Below are positions 1-8,729 of a stretch of DNA of 64,000 nt, in pieces. The stretch comes from Salinispora pacifica CNR114 (GTDB lineage: Bacteria > Actinomycetota > Actinomycetes > Mycobacteriales > Micromonosporaceae): NCBI RefSeq assembly GCF_000514775.1, contig NZ_AZWO01000014.1, positions 62,001 through 126,000 on the forward strand, in the 5' to 3' direction. Every line of letters starts with the position of its first letter. The first letter of the stretch is position 1. The notes below the pieces were generated by a model, which worked only from the letters and a program-made list of their open reading frames with translations, was not told the DNA's origin and did no database searches. The position numbers and the translations under genes are program-made.

Positions 1-1220
1 TGGTCGATGTCGAGCAGCGCGACCAGCAGCCCGTCCACCAGGTGCAGCCGTTCCTCCCGCCGACGCTTCCGGTACGCGCTGCGCCGGGTCACCACCTCGT
101 ACCGGTGGGACAGGAAGACCTCCAGTAGGGCCTTCAGCCCCAGGGTCTGCGGCTGACCGTCCACCAGTACCAGATTGTTGACGCCGAACGACTGTTCCAG
201 CGGGGTCAGCCGGTAGAGGTCGGCGAGGAGTACCTGTGGATTCACCCCGACCTTGCACTCGATGACCAGCCGGGTGCCGTTCTCCCGGTCGGTGAGGTCC
301 TTGACGTCGGCGATCCCGGTGAGCCGCTTGGTCTTCGTGACCTCGTTGGTGACGGCGGCGATGACCTTCTCGGCGCCGATTCCGTAGGGCAGCTCGACGA
401 CGGTGATCGCCTGCCGGCCGCGGCTGCCCTCGATCGGGCCGATCTCCACCTTGGCACGCATCCGCACCACGCCACGGCCGGTCTCGTAGGCCCGCCGTAC
501 CTCGTCCAGGCCGAGCAGCAGCCCGCCGGTCGGCAGGTCCGGCCCCGGCACGAACTCCATCAGCTTGTCCAGCGTCGCGTCCGGGTGGTTGATCAGCCAG
601 CGGGCGGCGGAGACCACCTCACCCAGGTTGTGCGGGATCATGTTGGTCGCCATCCCGACCGCGATCCCCGAGGCACCGTTGACCAGCAGGTTCGGGAAGG
701 CAGCCGGCAGCACGGTGGGCTGGGTCAACGAACCGTCGTAGTTCGGCCCCAGGTCGACGGTCTCCTCGCCCAGCTCACCGACGAGCAGCATCGCCTCCCG
801 CGACATCCGGGCCTCGGTGTAGCGGGCCGCGGCCGGGCCGTCGTCGGGGCTACCGAAGTTGCCGTGCCCGTCGATCAGGGGCGCGTTCAGGGAGAAGTCC
901 TGCGCCAGCCGGACCAGCGCGTCATAGATCGCCACGTCGCTGTGCGGGTGGTACTTGCCCATCACGTCGCCGACCACCCGAGCCGACTTGACGTGCCCCC
1001 GGTCCGGGCGGTGGCCGGACTCGTACATCGACCAGAGGATGCGCCGGTGCACCGGCTTGAGCCCGTCTCGGGCGTCCGGCAGGGCGCGGGAGTGGATGAC
1101 CGAGAACGCGTACTCCAGGTAGGAGTCGGAGACCTCGGTGACCAGCGGATTGTCGAAAACCCGGGCGCCCGCCTGATCGAACGCGGACAGGTCGACCTTC
1201 GGGCCCTTGCGGCGTGCCAT
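1..1220 (-). CDS. parC: DNA topoisomerase IV (gyrase-type) subunit A, N-terminal part; cut by window edge
   Basis: Type IIA topoisomerase A subunit, the DNA breakage-reunion subunit. About 406 N-terminal codons are present and the frame is open to base 1, so the C-terminal part lies outside. Visible motifs are [14 protein letters not shown], the GKYHPHSD winged-helix segment and [10 protein letters not shown], which contains the catalytic tyrosine. [20 protein letters not shown] is the classical GyrA/ParC signature. The ATG at 1220 follows the subunit-B gene upstream on the same strand by 71 bp, so the two form an operon. Because actinomycetes usually carry gyrase elsewhere next to recF/dnaN, a separate B-A pair with no such neighbours reads best as topoisomerase IV. 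Gyrase itself cannot be excluded from this fragment alone. Confidence 0.88.
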   Translation of the reverse strand, partial: MARRKGPKVDLSAFDQAGARVFDNPLVTEVSDSYLEYAFSVIHSRALPDARDGLKPVHRRILWSMYESGHRPDRGHVKSARVVGDVMGKYHPHSDVAIYDALVRLAQDFSLNAPLIDGHGNFGSPDDGPAAARYTEARMSREAMLLVGELGEETVDLGPNYDGSLTQPTVLPAAFPNLLVNGASGIAVGMATNMIPHNLGEVVSAARWLINHPDATLDKLMEFVPGPDLPTGGLLLGLDEVRRAYETGRGVVRMRAKVEIGPIEGSRGRQAITVVELPYGIGAEKVIAAVTNEVTKTKRLTGIADVKDLTDRENGTRLVIECKVGVNPQVLLADLYRLTPLEQSFGVNNLVLVDGQPQTLGLKALLEVFLSHRYEVVTRRSAYRKRRREERLHLVDGLLVALLDID

Positions 1221-1291
1221 GACTCAGCTTTCCCCTCGGACTGTTTCCGTGCTCGTGCCGGTGCCCACGTGATCCGCGGCCGGTCCGGGTC

Positions 1292-3415
1292 TCATGCGTC
1301 GATCGCCTCGCGGTCGACCCGGTCGGCGGAGGCGATCAGCCAGTTCCGACGGGGCTCCACCTTCTCCCCCATCAGTAGTTCCAGGACCCGCTCGGCTTCC
1401 TCGGCGTCCTCCAGCGTGATCCGGCGGACCGCCCGTCCGGCCGGGTTCATCGTGGTCTCCCACAACTCGTCGGCGTCCATCTCGCCCAGACCCTTGAACC
1501 GCGGGATCGGGGTGACGATCTGCTTACCCGCCTGCTCCAGTCGCCGGACGGTCGCCTCCATCTCCTCCTGGGTGTAGGTGTAGATGGTCTGCGGCCGACG
1601 CCCCCTTGTAGTGATCTTGTGCAGGGGCGGCATCGCCGCGTACAGCCGGCCGGCCTCGATCAGCGGTCGCATGTACCGGGCGAAGAGCGTGATCAGCAGC
1701 GTCCTGATGTGCGCGCCGTCCACGTCGGCGTCGGCCATGATCAGAACCCGGCCGTACCGCACGGCGGAGAGGTCGAAGGTGCGCCCCGACCCGGCCCCCA
1801 GCACCTGCACGATCGCGGCGCACTCGGCGTTGTCCAGCACCTGCTGGAGGTTCGCCTTCTGCACGTTGAGGATCTTGCCGCGGATCGGTAACAACGCCTG
1901 GTACTCGGACGAGCGGGCCAGCCGCGCCGTGCCGAGGGCGCTGTCCCCCTCGACGATGAACATCTCGCTGCGCTCCACCCCGGTGGACCGGCAGTCGACC
2001 AGCTTCGCCGGCATCGACGCGCCCTCCAGGGCGGTCTTGCGCCGCGCCGCCTCCTTCTGCTGCTTCTGGGTGAGTCGAACCCGGGCGGCGTCGGCGATCT
2101 TCTGAAGGACCGTCCGTGCCTCGGTCTTGGTCTTGCGCTCCTCCAGCCAGGCCTTGAGGTGCTGCTCGACGAGGCGCTGGAGAACCTTGGTGATACCGGC
2201 GGTGGAGAGCTCATCCTTGGTCTGGGAGGTGAACTGCGGCTCCGGGATGCGCACGTGCACGACCGCGGTCAGCCCCTCGAGGATGTCGTCCAGCGTGGGC
2301 GGATCCTCCTTGGCCTTGAGCAGGCCACGGGTGTTTCGGATGGCCTCGGCGAGGGTCCGCGTCAGGGCCCGCTCGAAGCCCTTGCGGTGGGTGCCGCCGT
2401 GCGCGTTGCGGATGGTGTTGGTGAAGCACTCCACGGTCCGCTCGTAACCGGTGCCCCAGCGGAAGGCCACCTCCACCTCGGCGCGACGCGGCACATTGGC
2501 CTGCATCACGCCGTTGGCGTCGGCGGCGTTCTCCCGGTACGACCCTTCGCCGCGGACCAGCAGGGTGCCGGAGACCGGGCGGTCGCCGGCCGGGGCGAGG
2601 AAGTCCACCATGTCGGTCAGACCGTTGGGGTAGTGGAACCGCTCCTCCACCGGCTCCGCGCCGGTGTGGTCCCGCAGCAGGTAGCTGACCCCGGGGACCA
2701 GGAAGGCGGTGTTGCGCAGCTTCATCCGTACGGCGTCGGCGTCCAGCGTGGCGCCGACCTCGAAGTAGCGTGGGTCGTACCAGTAGCGGATCGAGGTGCC
2801 GGTGCGCTGCTGACGTTTCGCCGCACCGATCACCTGCAGGCCCGGGCCGGCGGTGAAGGGCGCCTGCGGCCCGTCGCCGTCGAACGCGCCTGGAGCCCCG
2901 TGCCGGAACGACATCGTGTGGATCTTGCCGCCACGACGGACCGTCACGTCGAACCGCCGGGAGAGGGCGTTGACCGCCGAGGCGCCGACGCCATGTAGGC
3001 CACCGGAGGTCTTGTAGCCGGAGCCGCCGAACTTGCCACCGGCGTGCAGCCGGGTGAGGACCAGCTCGACCCCCGATATTCCGGACTTCGCGTGCACGTC
3101 GGTGGGGATACCGCGACCGTCGTCGTCGACCTGCACCGATCCGTCGGCGTGCAGTGTCACCTCGATGGAGGTCGCGTGACCGGCGACCCCCTCATCGGTG
3201 GAGTTGTCGAGGATCTCGTTGACGAGGTGACCCACGCCACGGCTGTCCGTCGAGCCGATGTACATTCCCGGACGCTTACGGACAGCGTCCAGTCCCTCGA
3301 GATGCGTGAGGTCGTCGGCCTCATACAGGGTCTCAGGCTCTGCGGTCAACTGGTCGTACTCCCAGGTCTCGGCGGGTATGGTGCCACGCACAGCAGGTGT
3401 TGGCCGGTGCGGCAC
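1292..3415 (-). CDS. parE: DNA topoisomerase IV (gyrase-type) subunit B, ATPase/TOPRIM
   Basis: ATP-binding subunit that pairs with the adjacent subunit A. The 707 residues show all family blocks in order: EGLDAVRKRPGMYIGST and EILDNSTDEGVAGHA (GHKL N box), DDGRGIP, KTSGGLHGVGASAVNALS (ATP lid), the QTKDEL loop, TOPRIM EGDSA...LPIRGKILNV with the metal-binding DADVDG, and the C-terminal PRFKGLGEM motif. Length is normal for GyrB/ParE. The start at 3415 lies about 35 residues before the first conserved block. Downstream, 71 bp separate it from subunit A. ParE is preferred over GyrB because of context only. Confidence 0.9.
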   Translation of the reverse strand: MPHRPTPAVRGTIPAETWEYDQLTAEPETLYEADDLTHLEGLDAVRKRPGMYIGSTDSRGVGHLVNEILDNSTDEGVAGHATSIEVTLHADGSVQVDDDGRGIPTDVHAKSGISGVELVLTRLHAGGKFGGSGYKTSGGLHGVGASAVNALSRRFDVTVRRGGKIHTMSFRHGAPGAFDGDGPQAPFTAGPGLQVIGAAKRQQRTGTSIRYWYDPRYFEVGATLDADAVRMKLRNTAFLVPGVSYLLRDHTGAEPVEERFHYPNGLTDMVDFLAPAGDRPVSGTLLVRGEGSYRENAADANGVMQANVPRRAEVEVAFRWGTGYERTVECFTNTIRNAHGGTHRKGFERALTRTLAEAIRNTRGLLKAKEDPPTLDDILEGLTAVVHVRIPEPQFTSQTKDELSTAGITKVLQRLVEQHLKAWLEERKTKTEARTVLQKIADAARVRLTQKQQKEAARRKTALEGASMPAKLVDCRSTGVERSEMFIVEGDSALGTARLARSSEYQALLPIRGKILNVQKANLQQVLDNAECAAIVQVLGAGSGRTFDLSAVRYGRVLIMADADVDGAHIRTLLITLFARYMRPLIEAGRLYAAMPPLHKITTRGRRPQTIYTYTQEEMEATVRRLEQAGKQIVTPIPRFKGLGEMDADELWETTMNPAGRAVRRITLEDAEEAERVLELLMGEKVEPRRNWLIASADRVDREAIDA

Positions 3416-3730
3416 GCCGCAGCGAGCCTAGCCGTAGGCCCCGACGGGCCCCGCTGGGCCCGTTCGCCCGACCACAACCGGAGTAACGGGCCGGGGCTGC
3501 CCGGCGATTCCGGCCGTGACCCAGGCGACAGGCGTCCCCGAGTGCTGCGACGCCGGAACCACACATCCGTGGGCCCGAGCCGGGCCGGTATCCCACCCGG
3601 GCGGCCGGGCGCGTCCGGTGGCCTCCCGTCGGGAGCGGCCCGACCCAGCAGGGCACCCCACCTCGCCACGGGGACGCCGAGGATTTTTCACCACAAAACC
3701 TTCCGCCGTGAGATTAGTTACTAGTGAGTA

Positions 3731-3760
3731 TTGACACTTGCGATCGCCGGGTGTTCTGAT
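3731..3760 (+). promoter_or_regulatory. Candidate sigma70-type promoter for the SGNH hydrolase
   Basis: The 390 bp between parE and the hydrolase start holds no convincing gene. A perfect TTGACA lies at 3731-3736, and 18 bp downstream is TCTGAT (4 of 6 to TATAAT) at 3755-3760. The local sequence is clearly less GC-rich than its surroundings, as expected of a promoter. The assignment rests on pattern only. Confidence 0.35.
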
Positions 3761-3804
3761 CCTTCCACGATGATCTTATATGCCTCGATGGGGGGGATGA
3801 TCAC

Positions 3805-5079
3805 ATGTCCAGATTGGGTCGTACCGTCTTGGCGGCGGGCATCGCCGTCGCCACGACCACATTCTCTGCGACGGTCATATCGCCGGCTCTGGCCGAGACA
3901 CCGCCCACCGCTCCGGCCGGAGCGCCACCCACCGCCGCGGTAGCGCTCGGCGACAGCTTCATCAGCGGAGAGGGCGCCGGGGCGTACGCTCCCGTGGTCG
4001 ATATCGACGGGGAGACCAGCACCTTCCCCGGATGGTCCGCATCGAACAGCGCGGCCTACTTCTGCCACCGCTCGACGAACGCCTCACTCCACCAAGCTAG
4101 CCTGCCCGGCATCGAGGACCGCTTCAACCTCGCCTGCTCCGGCGGACAGCCGGCCGACATCGCCAACGCCTCCGCCGACCGGGCGAACGGACGCCAGGTC
4201 GCCGCCCAGCTCGACCAGCTCCGCGCGGTGGCCCAAACCCACGACATCGACCTGGTCCTCATCGGGGTCGGTTCGAACAACAGCTCGTTCACCTTTGGGG
4301 AGGTGGCCGAGAAGTGCGCGAACCGGTTCATCGCCGACGCCTGGACCGGCTGGTGGGAATTCTGGGCACATCCCTGGGCGGTGGAACAGGATCCCTGCTC
4401 GGACGCCGACCTGGCGACCGACGCCGAGCTCGCCGCGGCGACCGCGGAGACCAGTGCCGCGGTGCGGCAGGTCCTCAGCACGCTCGCCGAGGTGGACGCC
4501 GACGGCGAACACCGGGTCGTCCTCCAGGACTACACGAACCCGTTGCCGGAGGAACTGGCCCAGGCCTACTGGACCGAGGACAACCGCGACGACACGCGGG
4601 ACAAGTTCCGCGACCTCGGCCGCGAACGGTACGCGGCCGGGTGCCCGATCCACCGCGCCAGCCTCGCCCCCGGCCACCGTTTCTCGCAGGGGTTGGGCAC
4701 CATGGTGAGCCAGGTCCACACCGATGCCACCAGTGAGTTCCCCAACGCCGACGTGGTCCTGCTCAACGTGCAGCAGGCCTTCGACGGGGCCCGGCTCTGC
4801 GAGACGACGGATGGTCCGCAGCACGCCCTCGCCACCGCCATCCGCCTGATGGATGGACCCAGCGGCACCTACGTCACCAGCCTCGCCGGGGCGGACAAGC
4901 TCGACATCAGCCGGATCGCCAACACCTGCGTGGATCACTTCCAGACGTGTCAGGAATCGTGGCACCCGAACGCCGCCGGCCACCTGGTGCTCGGGCAGTG
5001 CCTGACCGGCGCCGCGTCCACGACTTCCCGTGAGGTCTCCTGTGTCCGCTCTCCAAACGGCACGATCACGGTGAGCTGA
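3805..5079 (+). CDS. Secreted SGNH/GDSL-family hydrolase
   Basis: Predicted exported esterase/lipase-like enzyme, 424 residues. The N-terminus is a Sec signal peptide (charged start, hydrophobic core, cleavage likely after ALA30). SGNH block I is AVALGDSFISGEG with the nucleophile Ser51. VLIGVGSNNSSF provides the glycine/asparagine oxyanion block, and ESWHPNAAGH near the C-terminus carries the catalytic His. Several cysteines agree with an extracytoplasmic disulfide-bonded fold. The substrate cannot be told from sequence. It is monocistronic: a strong hairpin follows the stop codon. Confidence 0.85.
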   Translation: MSRLGRTVLAAGIAVATTTFSATVISPALAETPPTAPAGAPPTAAVALGDSFISGEGAGAYAPVVDIDGETSTFPGWSASNSAAYFCHRSTNASLHQASLPGIEDRFNLACSGGQPADIANASADRANGRQVAAQLDQLRAVAQTHDIDLVLIGVGSNNSSFTFGEVAEKCANRFIADAWTGWWEFWAHPWAVEQDPCSDADLATDAELAAATAETSAAVRQVLSTLAEVDADGEHRVVLQDYTNPLPEELAQAYWTEDNRDDTRDKFRDLGRERYAAGCPIHRASLAPGHRFSQGLGTMVSQVHTDATSEFPNADVVLLNVQQAFDGARLCETTDGPQHALATAIRLMDGPSGTYVTSLAGADKLDISRIANTCVDHFQTCQESWHPNAAGHLVLGQCLTGAASTTSREVSCVRSPNGTITVS

Positions 5080-5095
5080 CCCCCCACCACATCCC

Positions 5096-5138
5096 GACGC
5101 CTCGCGGATCCGCGCACCGAACGGATCCGCGAGGCGTC
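5096..5138 (+). terminator. Perfect 17-bp hairpin after the SGNH hydrolase
   Basis: The arms 5096-5112 and 5122-5138 are exact reverse complements with a 9-nt loop, beginning 16 bp after the stop codon. There is no long U tract, which is common in high-GC actinobacterial terminators. Confidence 0.75.
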
Positions 5139-5233
5139 CGTGTTACCGGTGCGCCGACGACCCAAACCAGATCGACGTGACGACAGTCACCGATTGGTTA
5201 CCTGCCAGTAGATCAACCCCGTAGATTGGGCTG

Positions 5234-6088
5234 GTGAATGCGGATTACCAGCAAGAATTCGTCGAGGTTGACGGAGCCCGCCTCGGTCTGCAGATCTATC
5301 CGGAGCCGGCGGAGACCGCCGACGCCCCGCTGGTACTGATCTCCCCCGCCATGGGCGTACCCGCCCGGTACTACCGACCGTTCGCCACCGCGCTCCGCGC
5401 CGCCGGGCTCGCCGTCGCCGTCGCCGACCTTCGCGGCACCGGAGCGAGCACACCCCGCCCAAGCCGCCGCTGCCGCTACGGGTACGCGGAGCTGGCCGCC
5501 GATGTCGGCGCGACGCTTTCGGCGTTGCAGGAACATCGAAACGGCCGGCGCACCCTTCTACTCGGACACTCGCTGGGTGGTCAGACGGCGCTGCTACACC
5601 TGGCGCTGACCCCCGGGCACGATGTGGATGGTCTGGCCCTGGTCGCCGTCGGGCTCCCCTGGTGGCGCAGCTATCCGCCCGGACCGCGGGGCTACGGCGT
5701 CCTCCCGTTCTCCCAGACGATCGCGGTCGCCACCCGACTGCTCGGGGTCTGGCCCGGCTGGGGCTTCGGCGGTCGGCTGGCGCGCGGGGTGGTCCGGGAC
5801 TGGGCCTACACCGCCCGCACCGGGCGCTTCCCCCGACTGGACGGAGTGGATGCCGAGGCGGCGCTCCGCGACCTCCGCACGCCGGTGCTGGCGGTCAGCG
5901 TGGACAACGACCAGTACACCCCACACGAGACCCTCGACCACCTCTGCGCCAAACTCACCAACGCTCCCATCACCCGTGAGCGCCACCGGGCCGAGCCGGG
6001 TGGCGGCCGGCTCGACCACTTCAGCTGGACGCGCACCGCAGCGACCCCGCTGGCCACCCGGATCGCCCAGTTCGCGACCCAGGGGTAG
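5234..6088 (+). CDS. Alpha/beta-fold hydrolase
   Basis: Cytoplasmic 284-residue hydrolase without signal peptide. LVLISPAMGVPARYYRPF looks like the oxyanion-hole strand and loop, and GHSLGGQ is the nucleophile elbow with Ser113. A late D (PVLAVSVDNDQYTP) and H (LDHFSW) fit the remaining triad positions. The start is the GTG at 5234; no nearer ATG keeps the first strand. The pattern DLRGTGAST resembles the serine-aminopeptidase/monoacylglycerol-lipase type, but the substrate is unknown. It is separated by the hairpin from the previous gene and appears monocistronic. Confidence 0.75.
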   Translation: MNADYQQEFVEVDGARLGLQIYPEPAETADAPLVLISPAMGVPARYYRPFATALRAAGLAVAVADLRGTGASTPRPSRRCRYGYAELAADVGATLSALQEHRNGRRTLLLGHSLGGQTALLHLALTPGHDVDGLALVAVGLPWWRSYPPGPRGYGVLPFSQTIAVATRLLGVWPGWGFGGRLARGVVRDWAYTARTGRFPRLDGVDAEAALRDLRTPVLAVSVDNDQYTPHETLDHLCAKLTNAPITRERHRAEPGGGRLDHFSWTRTAATPLATRIAQFATQG

Positions 6089-6302
6089 CCCGAGAAGAGG
6101 TCTGGCGCGGCAGCGAGGGGACAGACTCACCCCGGCTCGGGTGCGGCGAGTCCCCCGAGCCGGGCGGACCGAGGGCCATCGACCCCCTTCCCTCCGGCCT
6201 GCTCACCCGGTAGAAACGGGGTCAACCCCCACCCGTCCAGGCCGTGCCTCCGCAACATCGAGAGAGCGCTCTCTTCGCACCACGTGACGAGAGGACGAAC
6301 GC

Positions 6303-6516
6303 ATGCCCCTTCCCCACCCACGACGACGCGTACGCCGAGCCCTCGGGCTCAGCCTCGTGCTGATGGTCGCCGTCACCCCGGGTGCGGCTCCATCGCGTGA
6401 TGACCGTATACCTGAACGCCGGCTCGATCGACCACGTGGTCAACGGGGTCGGCGCGGCGGCCGACACCACCCGCGTCGGTGAGCCGGTCCATCTCGCCGA
6501 ATACCCGGTCGGCTGA
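6303..6516 (+). pseudogene. Remnant of a secreted-protein gene
   Basis: An ATG at 6303 opens a signal-peptide-like stretch (PRRRVRRALGLSLVLMVAVTPGAA) that soon degenerates into an arginine-rich tail ending at 6482. In the next frame, 6400-6516 reads MTVYLNAGSIDHVVNGVGAA and ends VGEPVHLAEYPVG-stop. This looks like the natural C-terminus of an exported carbohydrate-active or binding protein. I read this as a gene that lost its middle and shifted frame. The rest of 6089-6600 shows nothing else. Confidence 0.4.
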
Positions 6517-6597
6517 TCCCTCGCCGCTGACCGCCGGTCGCGGGTCGCGCTGCGCCGACCAGGGCACCGCGACCCGCGCCAGCCACGACAGAGTGAT

Positions 6598-6616
6598 GCA
6601 CCAGCGGTGCTATCAT
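6598..6616 (+). promoter_or_regulatory. Operator/-10 region of the ArsR-CDF operon
   Basis: GCACC-AGC-GGTGC is an inverted repeat at 6598-6610, followed directly by TATCAT (6611-6616, 5 of 6 to the -10 consensus). The -10 element lies only 6 nt before the ATG at 6623, so the transcript probably starts at or next to the start codon (leaderless). A repressor bound to the repeat would cover the spacer, the usual position for ArsR/SmtB autoregulation. Confidence 0.55.
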
Positions 6617-6622
6617 CGCTAC

Positions 6623-6976
6623 ATGGCGATTGATTCCTCTTCCGGGCTCGCACCGGCCGTCGCGCTGTTCCGGTCCCTCGCCGACCCGGCCCGGCTGGCC
6701 ATCCTGCACCGACTCACCCACGGTGAGGCCCGGGTGGTGGACCTGACCCGCGAGCTGCAACTGGCGCAGTCGACCGTCTCCAAACACCTCTCCTGTCTGC
6801 GGGACTGCCATCTGATCGACTTCCGGGTCGAGGGTCGCCAGTCGTTCTACGCGCTGGCCCGGCCAGAGCTGCCCGCCCTGCTGCGTTCGGCGGAACAGCT
6901 CCTCGCCGCCACCGGCGAAGCAGTCGCCCTCTGCCCGACATACGGCTCGTCCACGGATCGAGAAGAGCACGCGTGA
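6623..6976 (+). CDS. ArsR/SmtB-family metal-responsive repressor
   Basis: The 117-residue winged-helix regulator shows LFRSLADPARLAILHRL and the recognition helix AQSTVSKHLSCLRDCHLI, typical of ArsR/CmtR-type repressors, and FYALARPEL for the wing. Cysteines in the recognition-helix region and near the C-terminus (ALCPT) are candidate metal ligands. The ATG at 6623 was chosen because the helical core begins about 10 residues later and a -10-like TATCAT lies just upstream. Its stop codon overlaps the GTG of the efflux gene, so the two are co-translated. Expected role: derepression of the pump when metal is present. Confidence 0.88.
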   Translation: MAIDSSSGLAPAVALFRSLADPARLAILHRLTHGEARVVDLTRELQLAQSTVSKHLSCLRDCHLIDFRVEGRQSFYALARPELPALLRSAEQLLAATGEAVALCPTYGSSTDREEHA

Positions 6977-7692
6977 CCACCTCCACCCTGACCCCCCAGC
7001 GGCGTGCGCTCCTGTCCCGCCGCAGCCTCTGGCTGGCCTACGCCACCGCCGGCTACAACCTGCTGGAGGGCCTGGTCGCGATCGCCGCCGGCGCGGCGGC
7101 CTCCTCCACCGCGCTGATCGGCTTCGGCCTCGACTCGTTCGTCGAGGTGTCCAGCGCGGCCGTGGTGATCTGGCAGTTCCGCTCCCGGGTGCCGGAGGAG
7201 CGGGAACGGCTGGCACTACGACTGATCGGTGTCTCGTTCTTCGCCCTGGCCGCCTGGATCACCGTCGACGCCGGGCGCGCGCTCCTCGGCGACGGAGACG
7301 CCAGCCCCAGCCCGGTCGGCATCGGCCTCGCCGTCGCCTCGCTGATCATCATGCCCCTGCTGGTCCGCGCCAAGCGGCGTACCGGCCGGGAACTCGGCTC
7401 GGCCACCGTCATGGCCGACTCCACCCAGACCGCGCTCTGCACGTACCTCTCCGCGGTGCTCCTCGTGGGCCTGCTTCTCAACGCCGGGCTCGGCTGGTCC
7501 TGGGCAGACCCCATCGCCGCGCTCGCCATCGCGGCCGTCGCGGTGCGGGAGGGAATCGCGGCGTGGCGGGGTGATCAGTGCGACGACTGCGCGCCGCCCA
7601 CCCACGCCGCCACCGCCGCCACCACCACCGCTGACCCGGCGCCGAGCTGCACCGACGGGTGCCCATCCGACGCGGCCGCACCCCGTTCGTAG
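6973..7692 (+). CDS. Cation diffusion facilitator (CDF) metal efflux protein
   Basis: Inner-membrane metal/proton antiporter of 239 residues with about six hydrophobic segments. GFGLDSFVEVSSA (helix 2) and MADSTQTALCTYLS (helix 5) carry the acidic metal-site residues of CDF transporters. The C-terminal tail ends in a Cys/His/Asp-rich segment (CDDCAPPTH...CTDGC) that probably binds metal. It replaces the longer ferredoxin-like domain of full-length CDF proteins. It overlaps the ArsR gene (GTGA), so it belongs to a metal-sensing efflux operon. The ion cannot be predicted with confidence; Cd/Zn/Co are usual. Confidence 0.85.
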   Translation: MTTSTLTPQRRALLSRRSLWLAYATAGYNLLEGLVAIAAGAAASSTALIGFGLDSFVEVSSAAVVIWQFRSRVPEERERLALRLIGVSFFALAAWITVDAGRALLGDGDASPSPVGIGLAVASLIIMPLLVRAKRRTGRELGSATVMADSTQTALCTYLSAVLLVGLLLNAGLGWSWADPIAALAIAAVAVREGIAAWRGDQCDDCAPPTHAATAATTTADPAPSCTDGCPSDAAAPRS

Positions 7693-7751
7693 CCGCTCTC
7701 CGGCGGTGCGCGTGCTCGGCAGGCCAGGAACGAGCGGCCGCCGGGCCGCAG

Positions 7752-8657
7752 CTACCGGCGAGCCCCGCCCAGCTCGGGCCGGCCCGGCGCATCCTGCGGG
7801 GCGCTCAGGATTCGTGCGGTCAGGGCAGGCAGCACCTGTGCCAGGTGAGATGGTTGCGGGGGTCTGGTCACCAGCGAGAGCCTGACCTTCCCGGGTACCG
7901 GGGAGGTCAGCAGGCGGTCGGTGGGGTCGTCCCACCAGCGGGCCGCAAGGTCGGGAACCACGGCCGGGACCTTGCGGTGTCGGGCGATACGCAGGGTGGC
8001 CTCGATCGTGGGGCCCGGCTGCGGGAGCGCTCCGAGCGCGGACAATCCTGCGTGCAGGTGCTCGCCAGTCAGATCTATCGAGGAGTACAGCACCTCCCTT
8101 CCCGCCAACGCCTTCTTGCCGGCAGCCAGGGGTGCGGTGGCGGCGGGCAGGACCAGGACCAGCGGGGAGGCCCCGAGCCCGGTGATCTGGAGGCCGTGAG
8201 GCAGGACGGCCTGGTCTGTGATCGTGACGATCGCCCCGTCCAGCAGGCCCTGGTGGACCCGGCCGATCAGGGTGGGGCCGTGCTCGACTTCGGCCTGGAG
8301 CGTCACGCCGGCGAGTTCGATCTGAGCGGCGGTGAACACGATCGGGGCCAGCGCCTGGATCGTGCCCAGGCTCAACGACGGGGCCTGCGTTGCGGCGGCG
8401 ATCTGGGCTGGGAGGGCGTCGAGGTCGGCCAGCAGGCGTGCGGCCTGCCGGGCTAGCTCCCGCCCGGCTGGGGTCGGGCGGGCCCCGGTCGTGTCCCGCT
8501 CGAACAATCTGATCCCCAGGCGGCGTTCCAGCGCGGCCAGTCGGCGCGAGGCCGAGGGCTGGGTGGTCAGCAGTTCCTTGGCCGCGGCTCCGACCGACCC
8601 GTGCCGGGACACGGCCTCGACCAACGCCAGGTCCTCCGCCTTCAGGCTGGGTCTCAT
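7752..8657 (-). CDS. LysR-family transcriptional regulator
   Basis: 301 residues with an N-terminal LysR winged HTH (EDLALVEAVSRHGSVGAAAK, QPSASRRLAALERRLGIRLFER) and a periplasmic-binding-like effector domain. It is divergent from the MFS gene, with only 72 bp between the start codons, so it probably controls that transporter and itself from the shared region. That region contains the palindrome AGAGCTCT (8688-8695). The effector is unknown. Confidence 0.87.
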   Translation of the reverse strand: MRPSLKAEDLALVEAVSRHGSVGAAAKELLTTQPSASRRLAALERRLGIRLFERDTTGARPTPAGRELARQAARLLADLDALPAQIAAATQAPSLSLGTIQALAPIVFTAAQIELAGVTLQAEVEHGPTLIGRVHQGLLDGAIVTITDQAVLPHGLQITGLGASPLVLVLPAATAPLAAGKKALAGREVLYSSIDLTGEHLHAGLSALGALPQPGPTIEATLRIARHRKVPAVVPDLAARWWDDPTDRLLTSPVPGKVRLSLVTRPPQPSHLAQVLPALTARILSAPQDAPGRPELGGARR

Positions 8658-8729
8658 GCCCCCAGCGTATGAGCCAGCTACCCGAAGAGAGCTCTACCCG
8701 GTCGGCGGAGGGGGGCCGAGGATCGGTGC

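Noticed and set aside
585..1577. Long plus-strand frames over parC/parE
   Set aside because: Antisense shadows of conserved topoisomerase genes; composition is Arg/Gly/Val-rich without motifs. The same applies to long antisense frames over opp, zwf, nhaA, bet and pro genes.
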